From: Chlamydiales bacterium
GTDB lineage: Bacteria > Chlamydiota > Chlamydiia > Chlamydiales > JAAKFR01
Assembly: GCA_022601445.1 (NCBI GenBank)
Contig: JAJACP010000006.1
Coordinates: forward strand, 50,069 to 114,068
Direction: 5' to 3'
DNA length: 64,000 nucleotides
Below, piece after piece: positions 42,820 through 51,848 of the stretch. The translations under genes and the position numbers were made by a program. The notes under the pieces were generated by a model. It was given only the letters and a program-made list of their open reading frames with translations. It had not been told where the DNA came from and made no database searches. Numbering within the stretch: the first letter of the stretch is position 1; the number at the start of each line of letters is the position of its first letter.

Positions 42820-43775
42820 AAAAGAGCATCACTTTTGGGGTCGCCTCTCTTCTAGCACTTATTGCCACCGGCTGCTCCCCGAGCAACCGCCACAATGATG
42901 TCGTCAAAGAGACCTACATCCATAAATACGGGGTTCCCGTTGCTAAAACCGATTGGGATGAGCAAGGGAAGGACGGACAAATCGTTCGATTGAAAAAAGA
43001 TGGGATCACACTCGCTCAGTCGTTTGCACAAGGCATTCTCAATGGAGAGTCAACCTACACCTTTCCTAACTCGTCTACCGTGCATCGTGTGGAGGTTTTT
43101 GAAAAAGGCGAACTGGTTGCTAAACGGGAAAATTACCCCAGCGGCGTGCCCCTGCGAGAAGAGGTTTACGAGCACGGAACGCTCGCGAAGCTCACGCGTT
43201 GGTATGAAGATGGGACACCTTCTGCAACAGAACTGTATCAAGGCAACTACCTGGTAAAAGGAGAGTACCGCACACCTCTTAACACAGTTGAAGCCTCTGT
43301 TCAGCGGGGTGAGGGGACTCGCATTAGCCGTACAAATGATGGAGAGCTCCTTTCTAAAGATACCATCCAGAATGGTGAGATGGTCGAACGGGTCACGTAT
43401 TTTGCCAATGGCGACCCGAATGTCATCACCCCTTTTGAGCATGGAGCCATCCATGGCATGCGCCTCACCTATTTGCACGGCGGCCTACCGCGCACAGCTG
43501 AGCAGTGGAATCATGGCAAACAAGAGGGAACTACCATCGTCTACCAAAACGGCGAAAAATACGCTGAGGTTCCTTATGTCAAGGGTAAGAAAAACGGCGT
43601 AGAGGCGCGCTACCGCGATGGGCATCTCCTTGTGGAAGAGCTCACTTGGAAAGATAACGTCCAACACGGTCAGCGGAAACTCTACGTGGATGGAGCAACC
43701 AAAACCGAATGGTACCATCAGGGTGAGATGGTCAGTCGAACCACTTTTGAACGGATGAACCTACCCCGTGCTTAA
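42816..43775 (+). CDS. Lipoprotein with MORN-type repeats
   Basis: 319 residues. Lipoprotein signal ending LLALIATGCS (Cys20), then repeated MORN_2-like units: GVPLREEVYEHGTLAKLTRW, HGMRLTYLHGG, QEGTTIVYQNGEKYAEVPY, NGVEARYRDGH, HGQRKLYVDG. Located between pheT and ogt as in Chlamydia (CT476). MORN repeats bind lipids or proteins; role unknown. Confidence 0.88.
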   Translation: MKKSITFGVASLLALIATGCSPSNRHNDVVKETYIHKYGVPVAKTDWDEQGKDGQIVRLKKDGITLAQSFAQGILNGESTYTFPNSSTVHRVEVFEKGELVAKRENYPSGVPLREEVYEHGTLAKLTRWYEDGTPSATELYQGNYLVKGEYRTPLNTVEASVQRGEGTRISRTNDGELLSKDTIQNGEMVERVTYFANGDPNVITPFEHGAIHGMRLTYLHGGLPRTAEQWNHGKQEGTTIVYQNGEKYAEVPYVKGKKNGVEARYRDGHLLVEELTWKDNVQHGQRKLYVDGATKTEWYHQGEMVSRTTFERMNLPRA

Positions 43776-44205
43776 GCTCAAAATAGTCGCCTGGACAGAC
43801 AAGGGAGTTGTACAACGTGTGCAACTCTCTTCTTCCCCCTCTTTTGCTCTCCATATTGAAGGACCCGCGCTTCCACAGCTCAACCGTTTTATAGAAGCCT
43901 ATCTCGAAAAAGAAGAGGCCCCTCTTCCTCCTCTATGCACAGAGCAGCTCACTCCCTTTACCCAACGTGTTTTGGGTGCTGCGGCAACTCTTTCTTTTGG
44001 AAAGAGCTGCACTTATAGTGAGCTGGCGGCGCAGATCGGCCTTCCCAAGGGGCCGCGTGCTGTTGGAAATGCTCTTGGCCGAAATCCCGTTCCCCTTCTC
44101 CTCCCCTGCCACCGTATTTTAGCTAAAAATGGGCTGGGCGGCTTTACGGGTGGGCTCGAGATCAAATCTCAGCTTTTGAATCACGAATGTGATCATTCGC
44201 AATAA
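43768..44205 (+). CDS. ogt: Methylated-DNA--protein-cysteine methyltransferase
   Basis: 145 residues from a GTG start that overlaps the previous gene by 8 bases. The acceptor cysteine is in LPCHRILAKNGLGGFTGGLE near residue 114; LPKGPRAVGNALGRNPVP is the DNA-binding helix region with the Arg finger. It repairs O6-methylguanine by suicidal transfer. Confidence 0.94.
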   Translation: MLKLKIVAWTDKGVVQRVQLSSSPSFALHIEGPALPQLNRFIEAYLEKEEAPLPPLCTEQLTPFTQRVLGAAATLSFGKSCTYSELAAQIGLPKGPRAVGNALGRNPVPLLLPCHRILAKNGLGGFTGGLEIKSQLLNHECDHSQ

Positions 44206-44240
44206 AAACTATTTTAATTCATTTATTAATATAAAAACTG

Positions 44241-44246
44241 TATAAT
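44241..44246 (+). promoter_or_regulatory. Perfect -10 box upstream of the Inc-like gene
   Basis: TATAAT at 44241-44246, 24 bases before the start codon, within a very AT-rich 64-base gap; the -35 at the expected distance (TTCATT) is poor. AAGGAGAG is the ribosome-binding site. Confidence 0.4.
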
Positions 44247-44269
44247 ATCTCTTTAATCCAAGGAGAGTT

Positions 44270-45661
44270 ATGAGCGATTCCACAGTTCAAGCAAGCCCTG
44301 CTGTCTCTACGCTTCCCAAACCCTACATCGTCGCCGCCGCGCTGAGCGCTTTGGCCTTTGTTGTGACCACTGTTGCCTTAAGTGCAATTCCTCACGTCTA
44401 TCCGCAAGTGGGACTCATTGGCTTTTCTGTTTTGGGTGGTAGCGCAGCACTCTCTTTTATCGCCGTGATTTTGAGTCTCTGCCTATTGAACAGAAAACGA
44501 GACAAGCTTCTTGGGGTTAAAGAACAGCCCGCATCTGAGCCCCCTCCAGTCCCTGTTGCCGCTCCTCCACCACCTGTTGCAGCACCAGTTGCGGTCGTAG
44601 AGGCGCCACCACCAGCAAGCCCAGCTGCCGCTCCAGTAGACAAGATGACCTTATTTCGAGAAGCTCTTCCGCACCTCTTTAGCGAGCTAGACCATTTATG
44701 CAGCGCTCTTGTCCAAGCCAACGACAAAGCCGAAGGGCGTTCTGCTCGACAAGCGATCACCTACGCCACGGAAGGATTATCCACAGCCCTAAATGCTATT
44801 TTAGACGATCCCGAGCAGATGTCTCGCCTCACTTTCGCCCTTATTGTCACCACCTCGTTCAAGCTGGATGCTTTTACTGCAAGTGTTAATGACCCTCAAG
44901 CTTTTCTCCAAAATCTGTCAACCTACTGTAACCATGACGTGATCCAAGCGCTTCAAGGACAGATTGCGCTTTCACAGCGTGAGCAAAGCACCTTCAATCG
45001 AAAATACCAAGTCCTGCGCGCCAAAGCGGCCAAAATACAGCAAGCAAAAGAAACATTTGAAGCAAATGGCTCTCTACAAAATCAGCGGGCGCTTAACCAA
45101 GCGTACGAAGCTTTTGAAAATGCACAAGTTCTCCTCTTCGAGTGGCTTTTAGCTCGAGAGTCTGTGGACACAAACACGATGGACGCTCAAATCAACCAAA
45201 ATACGTCTCTTGCTCTGCAAGGGATTTGCGCCCAACTTCACCAGATGCTGTTAGGCGGTCTTGTGCGCTTAAAAGGGCAATACCAGAGCGGATTTTTTGA
45301 CCAGAGAGACGTACAGGCATTTTTTTATACGGCCACATCGTTGAAGGGAATGGCCATCCGTGTGCGCGTCAAACAAATGATCCGACTCATGCCCCTAAAA
45401 CGAAAATATCAAGACCGCATCCTCGCTGGATTTGCTGAACCTATAGTAGAGCTTCTGGCAACCCCTATTTACAACGCCTCGGTCAATAGTACTCACCTTC
45501 TGCGCAGCGCCATTCAAGGGCAGCTTATCGGGCAAGCTGATTTTGCTGCTGTCCCACAACTTCCTGATGAGACTCCAGTCGACCAACAAATCATCTTTTT
45601 TGCTAACACCCTACAACAATTCGCCACTCAAATCGATGACCTCAACTTTACCGCCGATTAG
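44270..45661 (+). CDS. Inclusion-membrane-like protein, tandem paralogue 1
   Basis: 463 residues. Two long hydrophobic helices near the N-terminus (about 20-44 AAALSALAFVVTTVALSA and 50-76 VGLIGFSVLGGSAALSFIAVIL) separated by a short turn form the bilobed segment typical of chlamydial Inc proteins; there is no cleavable signal. A Pro/Ala/Val-rich linker (80-125, PPPVPVAAPPPPVAAPV) leads to a soluble helical domain (130-460). Paralogous to the next gene over its whole length. Type III secretion and inclusion membrane location are inferred from layout only. Confidence 0.72.
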   Translation: MSDSTVQASPAVSTLPKPYIVAAALSALAFVVTTVALSAIPHVYPQVGLIGFSVLGGSAALSFIAVILSLCLLNRKRDKLLGVKEQPASEPPPVPVAAPPPPVAAPVAVVEAPPPASPAAAPVDKMTLFREALPHLFSELDHLCSALVQANDKAEGRSARQAITYATEGLSTALNAILDDPEQMSRLTFALIVTTSFKLDAFTASVNDPQAFLQNLSTYCNHDVIQALQGQIALSQREQSTFNRKYQVLRAKAAKIQQAKETFEANGSLQNQRALNQAYEAFENAQVLLFEWLLARESVDTNTMDAQINQNTSLALQGICAQLHQMLLGGLVRLKGQYQSGFFDQRDVQAFFYTATSLKGMAIRVRVKQMIRLMPLKRKYQDRILAGFAEPIVELLATPIYNASVNSTHLLRSAIQGQLIGQADFAAVPQLPDETPVDQQIIFFANTLQQFATQIDDLNFTAD

Positions 45662-46940
45662 CGCAACCGTTCCTCCTCTTCCTGTAAAGCTCATTACTGC
45701 GGCTGGGGTGAGCGCAACAGCGCTGGCCATTACCACCACCGCACTCACTGTCTTACTTCACCTCTATCCCCAGATGGGTGTGGTGAGCTTTGCCACCTTA
45801 ACGACAGCTACAAGCCTTTCTTTTGTCGCCTTTGTGGTGAGTGTCTGCCGCCTCCATCAAAAGCGAGATGTGCAACTTGCACTTAGACAGCCGGCGCCGT
45901 CTATCCCTCCCTTTTGCCCAGTCGTCACACATCCCCATCCACACGCGCAAGAGTCAACTGAAATTGAGACTGTGCGAGCCGCCCTACCAGGTTTGTTAGC
46001 CAAATTAGATGCGTGTTGCCTCGCTTTTATACGCGCTCATAACCGAAGCAGAGGATGCCCCACATCTCTTGAAACCATTCAAACGGTTAATACTGCCGTT
46101 CAAAACCTATTGGATGGCCTCAATGACCTGTTGGATGATGAGCAGCAAATGTATCGTTTGACATTGGCAGCCGCAATCGCTTGCTCCTTTCAACCCAATG
46201 CTTTTGTACCCGAGTGGAACGATCCTACTGCCTTTGTTGAGAACCTCGCCACCTATTGTCGCGATCCCCTTCTACAGCAGATCCAGCCTAATGTACAGCC
46301 CCCCTCTGCCTCTAACATAGATTATCAAAAACTCTGCACACAAGCGGCACGGTACAGACAAGCCCCCACAGATGAAGCCGCGGGTTTGCTGCTCAGCGCC
46401 TTTATTGCTCTTTTGGAGAGCATAATGGCACAGTCTAATGCAATAAAAGCATGTGTTGCCCAGCAGATGCCTGCTGTTTTGCTCCGCTTCTGCGGCACAC
46501 TCCCTCAGTGGATCGAAATAGGCCTTGGAGAGTTGCAAGGTTTGTACGATGAAGGAGTATTTGAGCGCAAAGTCGTGAAGGCTGCTCTGTATGGTGCAAC
46601 CGCATTTCAAGGCCGAGCGATCTGGATGGGAGCCCCGAAGGCGCTCCGTCTTCTTCCGATCACCCCTACCTATCAACGCCGTATCCTTGATCAGTTGATT
46701 AAGCCACTCACTCCCCTGCTTGTCAATCCAATCTACGACGCCACAGTGAATAAAGTCGGAGTCGTCTCACGCTCCCCTCACCCCTTCCGTGTGGCACTGT
46801 TCGAACAAATCGTCGACAGGGATAACTTTGTTCACCAACCCGTTCTCCCTGGGAATACGTTATCCGACTACATCACTCTTTGTGACACTCTTCTAGATAG
46901 CTATACCGCACAATTTAATGCCCTCACTTTTGGCACGTGA
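45636..46940 (+). CDS. Inclusion-membrane-like protein, tandem paralogue 2
   Basis: 434 residues from the ATG at 45636, inside the end of the previous gene (26-base overlap); the frame to 45543 is overlap. Same plan as paralogue 1: bilobed hydrophobic segment (about 22-70 with AGVSATALAITTTALTVLLH and FATLTTATSLSFVAFVVSVC), then RLHQKRDVQL (compare LLNRKRDKLL), linker, and a matching helical domain: LTLAAAIACSFQPNAF versus LTFALIVTTSFKLDAF, and LPITPTYQRRIL versus MPLKRKYQDRIL. Clearly a duplication, now quite diverged. Confidence 0.72.
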   Translation: MTSTLPPISATVPPLPVKLITAAGVSATALAITTTALTVLLHLYPQMGVVSFATLTTATSLSFVAFVVSVCRLHQKRDVQLALRQPAPSIPPFCPVVTHPHPHAQESTEIETVRAALPGLLAKLDACCLAFIRAHNRSRGCPTSLETIQTVNTAVQNLLDGLNDLLDDEQQMYRLTLAAAIACSFQPNAFVPEWNDPTAFVENLATYCRDPLLQQIQPNVQPPSASNIDYQKLCTQAARYRQAPTDEAAGLLLSAFIALLESIMAQSNAIKACVAQQMPAVLLRFCGTLPQWIEIGLGELQGLYDEGVFERKVVKAALYGATAFQGRAIWMGAPKALRLLPITPTYQRRILDQLIKPLTPLLVNPIYDATVNKVGVVSRSPHPFRVALFEQIVDRDNFVHQPVLPGNTLSDYITLCDTLLDSYTAQFNALTFGT

Positions 46941-46979
46941 ATTGCTTTGCATTTGATGTCCTAAAAACAGGAGATCAGG

Positions 46980-47150
46980 ATGCAACACACACAAGAACAA
47001 AAAATCGCTTACCTTGAATTTGTCAACGATCAACTCATCAGTGAAATTCATTACGTCGACCGTCTACTGAAAATCATCGGATTTCCCGATGGTTTAGAGA
47101 CCATCAAAAGCGCAGCCCAAGAAGTGCTCGAAGAAGAGGGCGAAGAGTAA
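46980..47150 (+). CDS. Small acidic protein, 56 residues
   Basis: ATG at 46980 with AGGAGA 6-7 bases upstream. Starts MQHTQEQKIAYLEFVNDQL and ends AQEVLEEEGEE; a helical protein with the GFPDGLETIK turn. Good ribosome-binding site and placement suggest a real gene; no family recognised. Confidence 0.6.
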   Translation: MQHTQEQKIAYLEFVNDQLISEIHYVDRLLKIIGFPDGLETIKSAAQEVLEEEGEE

Positions 47151-47175
47151 TCGCGCTTCTGCTATACTCTTTTCC

Positions 47176-47979
47176 ATGTACTGGGATCAACACGAATCAT
47201 GGGAAGAGGCCGAGACCGCTTGGAATCAAGGAGCCAAGGAGGCTGCTGAGAAACGCCCCCTCAAAACCTTGAAAACGCTCCCCTCCATTCCCGGCGTCAC
47301 GCCTGAAACAGCCAAAAGGCTCAAATGGAAAAGCCTCAAATACATGGTCGCCCACGATTCAAAACGGGCCATTTTACGCCATTTTCTTCGCCACCCCTTT
47401 CGGTATGGCACCCGTTTTATCCGCTCTCTGATGAAAAAAGAGTCGTATGCTCGGGATGGCGACTTCTTTCTCTACAGCCTCCCCTCTGTAGACGCCTTCG
47501 AAAAAAGGCTGAAAAAATCCCCGCTTCTTGTTGTCGGCTTCTCCTATTGTCAAAAACCTCTTGAATGCCCCTCCGGCAGGTTCACCGATCAATGCATCCG
47601 GGACCCCAAAAATCCCGTCTGCAGGCAGTGTCCGATTGGGAAAATCTTCCACGCTCTGCCTGAAAAAAACATCAAACCTTTGGTCATTCCCACTGTCCAC
47701 TACATTGGCGAGCGGATCTTTGAGCTCGTCCATAAATACCCAAAGCGCGAGATTGTTTTTCTCATCACCGCGTGCGAAATGACCCTGAAAATGTTTGGGG
47801 ATTACGGAAATATGGTCGGTGTCAAAGGGATCGGCGTCCGTCTCGATGGACGGATTTGCAACACCATGCGCGCCTTTGAGCTCTCTGAGCGAGGGATCAA
47901 ACCGGGCCTCACCCTCTTTACTCCTGAGACTGAGAAGCGAGTGTTGGCTCTAGTGCAGGCTCTTCGTGCTTCCTCCTGA
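47176..47979 (+). CDS. DUF116-like cysteine-cluster protein
   Basis: 267 residues. N-terminal helical part with a PGVTPETAKRLKW segment, then a cysteine cluster FSYCQKPLECPSGRFTDQC ... CRQCPIGKIF near 130-158, and LITACEMTLKMFGDYGN plus GIGVRLDGRICNT. This resembles DUF116, a putative metal-binding family: Cys-Pro...Cys-x2-Cys and a later AC. Function unknown, perhaps iron-sulphur or zinc binding. The end overlaps trhO by 62 bases on the opposite strand. Confidence 0.7.
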   Translation: MYWDQHESWEEAETAWNQGAKEAAEKRPLKTLKTLPSIPGVTPETAKRLKWKSLKYMVAHDSKRAILRHFLRHPFRYGTRFIRSLMKKESYARDGDFFLYSLPSVDAFEKRLKKSPLLVVGFSYCQKPLECPSGRFTDQCIRDPKNPVCRQCPIGKIFHALPEKNIKPLVIPTVHYIGERIFELVHKYPKREIVFLITACEMTLKMFGDYGNMVGVKGIGVRLDGRICNTMRAFELSERGIKPGLTLFTPETEKRVLALVQALRASS

Positions 47980-48877
47980 AAGGGCGATTCCCGCCAGTGC
48001 GCTGATAGGCACGTAAACGGGGCGCTCCCATGCAGGGCGCATCACAACACCCTTGAAAGTGCTCTGTACACTCTGGGCAGCTAATAAAGAGATTGTTACA
48101 GTCCATATTCGCACAATTATAGTAGGTGTCACACGGCGCCTTGCAATGGCAACAGTGGGCAATCGGCTCACTTGGCTCTCCGTCAATGTCCACGGCGAGA
48201 CGGTCATCGAAGACAAAGAGCTTCCCTTTCCAGTGCTCCTTTCCCTCTTTCAGTCCGTATTGAATCACCCCTCCATCGAGTTGATACACCTCATCAAACC
48301 CTCTTTTCTTCAGCATCGCTGAGTAAAGCTCACACCTAATGCCTCCTGTGCAGTACATCATTACCTTTGTCTGCTTGGGGTCAACTTCTTCCGAGAGTTT
48401 TTGGGCATACTCAGGAAATTCTCTAAATTTTTTGAGCGGAGGAAGCGTCGCTCCTTCAAAGTGGCCGATTTCCCACTCATAATCATTCCGTACATCGAGC
48501 AAAAGATAGTCGCCGCTCTCCAACATCTGCTTCCACTCCTCAGGAGAGACGTGCTTGCCCCCTTCCGCCGGATCAGCCTTCTCATCAAGAGCGACGAGTT
48601 GCTCTCTATACTTAACCGAAATGCGCGGAAAGATATTCTCTGGCACCTCATGAATCTTAAACTGGATATTTGCAAAGCGAGAATCGCTTTTCAGCCATGC
48701 CATATAGGCTTCAGCATCGGCCATTTGGCCGCTCATCTGCCCATTGATCCCCTCTTCTGAGAGATAAATGCGAGTCGTGACATCACGCCCTTTAAAAAAT
48801 TTCTTATGTTTACGCACCTCGAGTTGAGGATCCTCGATCGGGGTAAAAATGTAGTAGGCTAGGGCAAAATATTTCAT
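47918..48877 (-). CDS. trhO: tRNA uridine(34) hydroxylase, rhodanese family
   Basis: 319 residues from MKYFALAYYIFTP. The N-terminal acylphosphatase-like half (GINGQMSGQ) is followed by a rhodanese domain with DYLLLDVRNDYEWEIGHF and the active Cys in MYCTGGIRCE, then a C-terminal Cys-rich HCCHCKAPCDTYYNC segment. TrhO (YceA) makes 5-hydroxyuridine at tRNA position 34. The frame upstream to 49018 overlaps rpsD and is not coding. Next to rpsD as in Chlamydia. Confidence 0.93.
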   Translation of the reverse strand: MKYFALAYYIFTPIEDPQLEVRKHKKFFKGRDVTTRIYLSEEGINGQMSGQMADAEAYMAWLKSDSRFANIQFKIHEVPENIFPRISVKYREQLVALDEKADPAEGGKHVSPEEWKQMLESGDYLLLDVRNDYEWEIGHFEGATLPPLKKFREFPEYAQKLSEEVDPKQTKVMMYCTGGIRCELYSAMLKKRGFDEVYQLDGGVIQYGLKEGKEHWKGKLFVFDDRLAVDIDGEPSEPIAHCCHCKAPCDTYYNCANMDCNNLFISCPECTEHFQGCCDAPCMGAPRLRAYQRTGGNRPFRRKHEEPALEPTLASQSQE

Positions 48878-48981
48878 GCTTAAAGAGCATAGCTTAAGAG
48901 AGAAAATAATTCCATTGTAGAAAATAGGAGAGAAGGCTATGATCTTCGGTCTGAAAAGAAAGCTATTTGTTAGGAGATAGA

Positions 48982-49608
48982 ATGGCACGTTACCGTGGAC
49001 CCAAAAACCGAATTGCACGCCGCTTTGGAGCCAACATTTTTGGAAGGGCTCGTAACCCTTTGATGCGCAAAGCTAATCCCCCTGGGCAGCACGGAGCACG
49101 TCGCCGCAAGAAATCTGACTACGGCCTCCAGCTTGAGGAGAAGCAGAAGCTCAAAGCGTGTTACGGCATGCTCATGGAGAAACAGATGGTCAAGATGTTT
49201 AAAGAGGCCATTGCGCAAAAGGGCAACACAGCTCAGCTATTTGCCGAGCGTCTTGAGTGCCGTTTGGATAACGTGGTCTATCGTCTCCGTTTTTCTCGCA
49301 CCATCTTTGGTGCGCAGCAGTTGGTTTCACATGGCCACATCTTGGTGAACGGGAAGAAAGTGGACCGTCGTTCGTTCCGCGTCCGCCCTGGAATGGAGAT
49401 TTCGATTCGCGAGAAGTCCCGCAAGATTAAAGGTGTTGTGGACGCAATGGAGACATCAGCGCATACAACTCCTGACTTCTTAGAGCTCGACAAGGACAAT
49501 TTTAAGGGCAAGCTGCTAGCAGCTCCTGAGCTCGACCAAGTGGAAACATTGCTTCCGATTCCGGTCAATATCCCTGTTGTCTGCGAATTCCTAGCCCACA
49601 GAACCTAA
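48982..49608 (+). CDS. rpsD: 30S ribosomal protein S4
   Basis: 208 residues from [16 protein letters not shown], with TAGGAGA 7 bases upstream. RNA-binding S4 domain: [40 protein letters not shown]. Assembly protein of the 30S body. Upstream in-frame codons to 48967 are leader. Confidence 0.97.
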   Translation: MARYRGPKNRIARRFGANIFGRARNPLMRKANPPGQHGARRRKKSDYGLQLEEKQKLKACYGMLMEKQMVKMFKEAIAQKGNTAQLFAERLECRLDNVVYRLRFSRTIFGAQQLVSHGHILVNGKKVDRRSFRVRPGMEISIREKSRKIKGVVDAMETSAHTTPDFLELDKDNFKGKLLAAPELDQVETLLPIPVNIPVVCEFLAHRT

Positions 49609-50901
49609 CAGAAAGTCTAAAAGAGGGATCACATGGATGATCCCCTCTTCCACTTCAATTGTAGATCCCTCGTCCAGCGTCATCACAAACGACTCTTTTA
49701 ACCCTGTCTCCAACATCGCCTGCCGAAGCGCTCGGATTTCGCGTTCATAGGTCTCCGGTTTTTTAAGACTCACAGACACCTGGACAAGCTGCTTGGAATT
49801 GTTGGAGTAAGCAGCCAAAAAATCGACTTCTAACCCATTCTGCGTTATATAATAATGAATATCCCTGGTCACACGCTTAAGAGTGGAAAAGACTAAGCTT
49901 TCTAACGCAGAACCTTGTTGGTAGTCTTGCTCTAACGCATAGGCTGTAATCAACCCGGGATCGACAGGATAGATTTTTCGTGGCTTGAGACTCGCCTTAC
50001 GCTGTGACAAATGAAAAGCTGGCACAGAAAAAAGACAGTAAGCATCCTCGAAGTAAAGCATAAAATCGTAGAGAGTATTCTTGCTCACTTCATAGCCTTG
50101 CGATTTCAGCGCCTGATACATTTTATTTACACTGAAAAGAGAAGCCGGATTTTGCAAACAGTGGCTTAAATGCTTACGTAGGACCACTACATTCGAAACC
50201 CGGTAGCGCTCAACGATATCTCGATAAATCACCGTCTCAATGTAACTCTGTAGAATCTCACGATGAAAAAATGGATCACATCCGACAACCTCCGGAAATC
50301 CTCCCCATTTCAGGTAATCCAGAGCGTGGTGATTGAGACTGGCTCTCTGCTTACTGCTCAACTGATCAAGAGAACACTGAATACCGAGATGTTGAAGATA
50401 CTCGTGAAAATGGTAAGGAAAAACCTCGCGCACTAACGTTCTTCCCCGCAAAGAGGTCGCAATCTCTTTACTGAGCATTTTAGCAGATGAGCCTGTGAGA
50501 TAGAGCTGAATCGACTCTGTATCCAAAAGGCGCCGAATAAAGTGCTCCCACCCTGTCACTTCATGGATCTCATCAAAGAAAAAATAGAGCTTTTGCGTGT
50601 GATCAGGAAAAAGCTCAAAATAGGCGTCCAGAAGCGATTGCATATCTTGAACAGTAGTGCCCAAAAGGCGATCATCTTCAAAGTTCAAATACAAAATGCA
50701 AGAGCGCTCAACACCAGAGTCAAGCAACCGATGTATCTGCTCGTAAAGAGACCAAGTCTTACCACTCCGTCGCATCCCTACTAAAACAAATGCTTTACGC
50801 ACTCCTTTTGGTAAAGAGAAGGGAGCTAAATCGCGCGGAGTAGGCTCAGGAATCTCCTGATTCTGAAAATCCACAATCAATTGCTTAAAGATGCTTTTCA
50901 T
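49591..50901 (-). CDS. AAA ATPase with DUF4143 (AAA_14 family)
   Basis: 436 residues. Walker [10 protein letters not shown] (about 42-50), Walker [10 protein letters not shown] (about 106-114), [11 protein letters not shown], then DUF4143 with [13 protein letters not shown] and a C-terminal [11 protein letters not shown] ... LVQVSVSL segment that looks like a remnant PD-(D/E)xK nuclease fold. Members are accessory and often lie in mobile regions; function unsettled. It sits between the conserved rpsD and murJ genes, with its 3' end overlapping rpsD by 18 bases. A second, broken member lies at 55797. Confidence 0.88.
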   Translation of the reverse strand: MKSIFKQLIVDFQNQEIPEPTPRDLAPFSLPKGVRKAFVLVGMRRSGKTWSLYEQIHRLLDSGVERSCILYLNFEDDRLLGTTVQDMQSLLDAYFELFPDHTQKLYFFFDEIHEVTGWEHFIRRLLDTESIQLYLTGSSAKMLSKEIATSLRGRTLVREVFPYHFHEYLQHLGIQCSLDQLSSKQRASLNHHALDYLKWGGFPEVVGCDPFFHREILQSYIETVIYRDIVERYRVSNVVVLRKHLSHCLQNPASLFSVNKMYQALKSQGYEVSKNTLYDFMLYFEDAYCLFSVPAFHLSQRKASLKPRKIYPVDPGLITAYALEQDYQQGSALESLVFSTLKRVTRDIHYYITQNGLEVDFLAAYSNNSKQLVQVSVSLKKPETYEREIRALRQAMLETGLKESFVMTLDEGSTIEVEEGIIHVIPLLDFLLGSVG

Positions 50902-50936
50902 ATCCTTTCCTTATTAGAGGGAAAGATAACGTATAT

Positions 50937-51008
50937 CCTTTCCCTCTGTCAAGGAAAGACCAGGCTCTTTCTTTCCTTCTGAAAGGGAAAGGCAGCAAAT
51001 CCAGTAGT
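50937..51008. repeat. Direct repeat of the murJ 3' end, copy A
   Basis: About 72 bases matching 51779-51848 with one 1-base indel. Copy B is the real end of murJ (codes LDLLPFPVRRKES); copy A is non-coding. On the minus strand it carries a perfect TTGACA that may act as -35 for the AAA gene. The gap 51009-51069 contains GCTCGCCGAAACGTATGCAACGACTCGC, also found near 12786. Confidence 0.85.
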
Positions 51009-51069
51009 TGTGAAGGCTCGCCGAAACGTATGCAACGACTCGCGAACCGCAGGTTGACTATAACTCATT

Positions 51070-51438
51070 TCAACGAATAAGCTTCCAACTCATTAGCTTC
51101 TCGCGAAGCTTTTCTAAGAGGTCCTAGATGGAGAAAGAAGCTTAATTCTTTGCCTTCTAGGGGGCTGAAACCATATCTTAAATAGAATCCTTTTGATCGA
51201 GGCTTTGCATCGACGATCAAATAAATCTAAAATCGAGATCTGAGCCGCGCTCAAAGTGTAGTAACCAATCACACGTTCACTTTCTAGCAACAAAAAAAGT
51301 ACGACCGATCCCCCTTTTGTCATGATTGACACCAAATCGCTTCAAGTATTGATCGAGAGGGGGCTCAGCACACGAAAAAGTTTTGTATTGAACAGGAGAG
51401 ACTTCTGACAGTGAAACCGTTGCACTAAATCGAGTCAT
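51070..51438 (-). pseudogene. TacT-type GNAT toxin, frameshifted and internally deleted
   Basis: Frame 1 from the ATG at 51438 gives TRFSATVSLSEVSPVQ ... PPLDQYLKRFGVNHDKRG and RTFFVAR, then stops; frame 2 picks up ESERVIGYYTLSAAQI; a third frame gives VDAKPRSKGFYLRYGFSPLE and KELSFFLHLG, the typical TacT end. About 45 residues between SAAQI and VDAK, which hold the acetyl-CoA loop, are missing. Two frame changes plus the deletion make it inactive. Its start overlaps the antitoxin gene. Confidence 0.85.
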
Positions 51439-51709
51439 TAGAAAAATTCTTTTTATATCGATGCATGGCATCCATCAGCTTCTCATTAAGTTCAGGAGGG
51501 TGTTCGAGAGCCTGCAAAAACTTTAAACCAGCTTCTTTAGACAAAACTATATTCTCATGATCCTCTTTTATCTTTTTAACATAGTCATGCGCAGCAAAAC
51601 GCATGAACTCACTTAACCCCATATGCACCAAGGAGGCTGCTAGCTCAAACTCGCTCTTCTCTTCTTCTGACGAGCGCATCTCAATTCTTTTTTCTCTTGC
51701 TATATCCAT
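51425..51709 (-). CDS. tacA: TacA-type (DUF1778) antitoxin
   Basis: 94 residues from the ATG at 51709 (GGATGGAG just upstream). EKRIEMRSSEEEKSEFELAAS is the ribbon-helix-helix DNA-binding start of DUF1778 proteins, and the C-terminal part (LSKEAGLKFLQALEHPPELN) wraps the GNAT toxin. Unlike the toxin it is fully intact. Confidence 0.9.
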   Translation of the reverse strand: MDIAREKRIEMRSSEEEKSEFELAASLVHMGLSEFMRFAAHDYVKKIKEDHENIVLSKEAGLKFLQALEHPPELNEKLMDAMHRYKKNFSNDSI

Positions 51710-51733
51710 GACAACTCCATCCATTCTCAATCT

Positions 51734-51760
51734 GTACGTATGTTAGTCGTACAAATGTTA
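51734..51760 (-). promoter_or_regulatory. Operator-like direct repeats upstream of tacA
   Basis: GTACGTATGTTA (51734-51745) and GTACAAATGTTA (51749-51760): 12-base repeats with a 15-base period, matching at 10 of 12. Ribbon-helix-helix antitoxins bind such repeats to repress their operon. Confidence 0.5.
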
Positions 51761-51778
51761 ATTGGAAACATCCAGCTT

Positions 51779-51848
51779 CTTTCCCTCTGTCAAAAAAAAT
51801 CAAGCGCTCTCTTTCCTTCTGACAGGGAAAGGCAGCAAATCGAGTAGC
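51779..51848. repeat. Direct repeat of the murJ 3' end, copy B (native)
   Basis: Covers the last codons and stop of murJ and a following hairpin (CTTTCCCTGTCA ... TGACAGAGGGAAAG on the minus strand) that may terminate murJ. Partner of 50937-51008. Confidence 0.85.
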
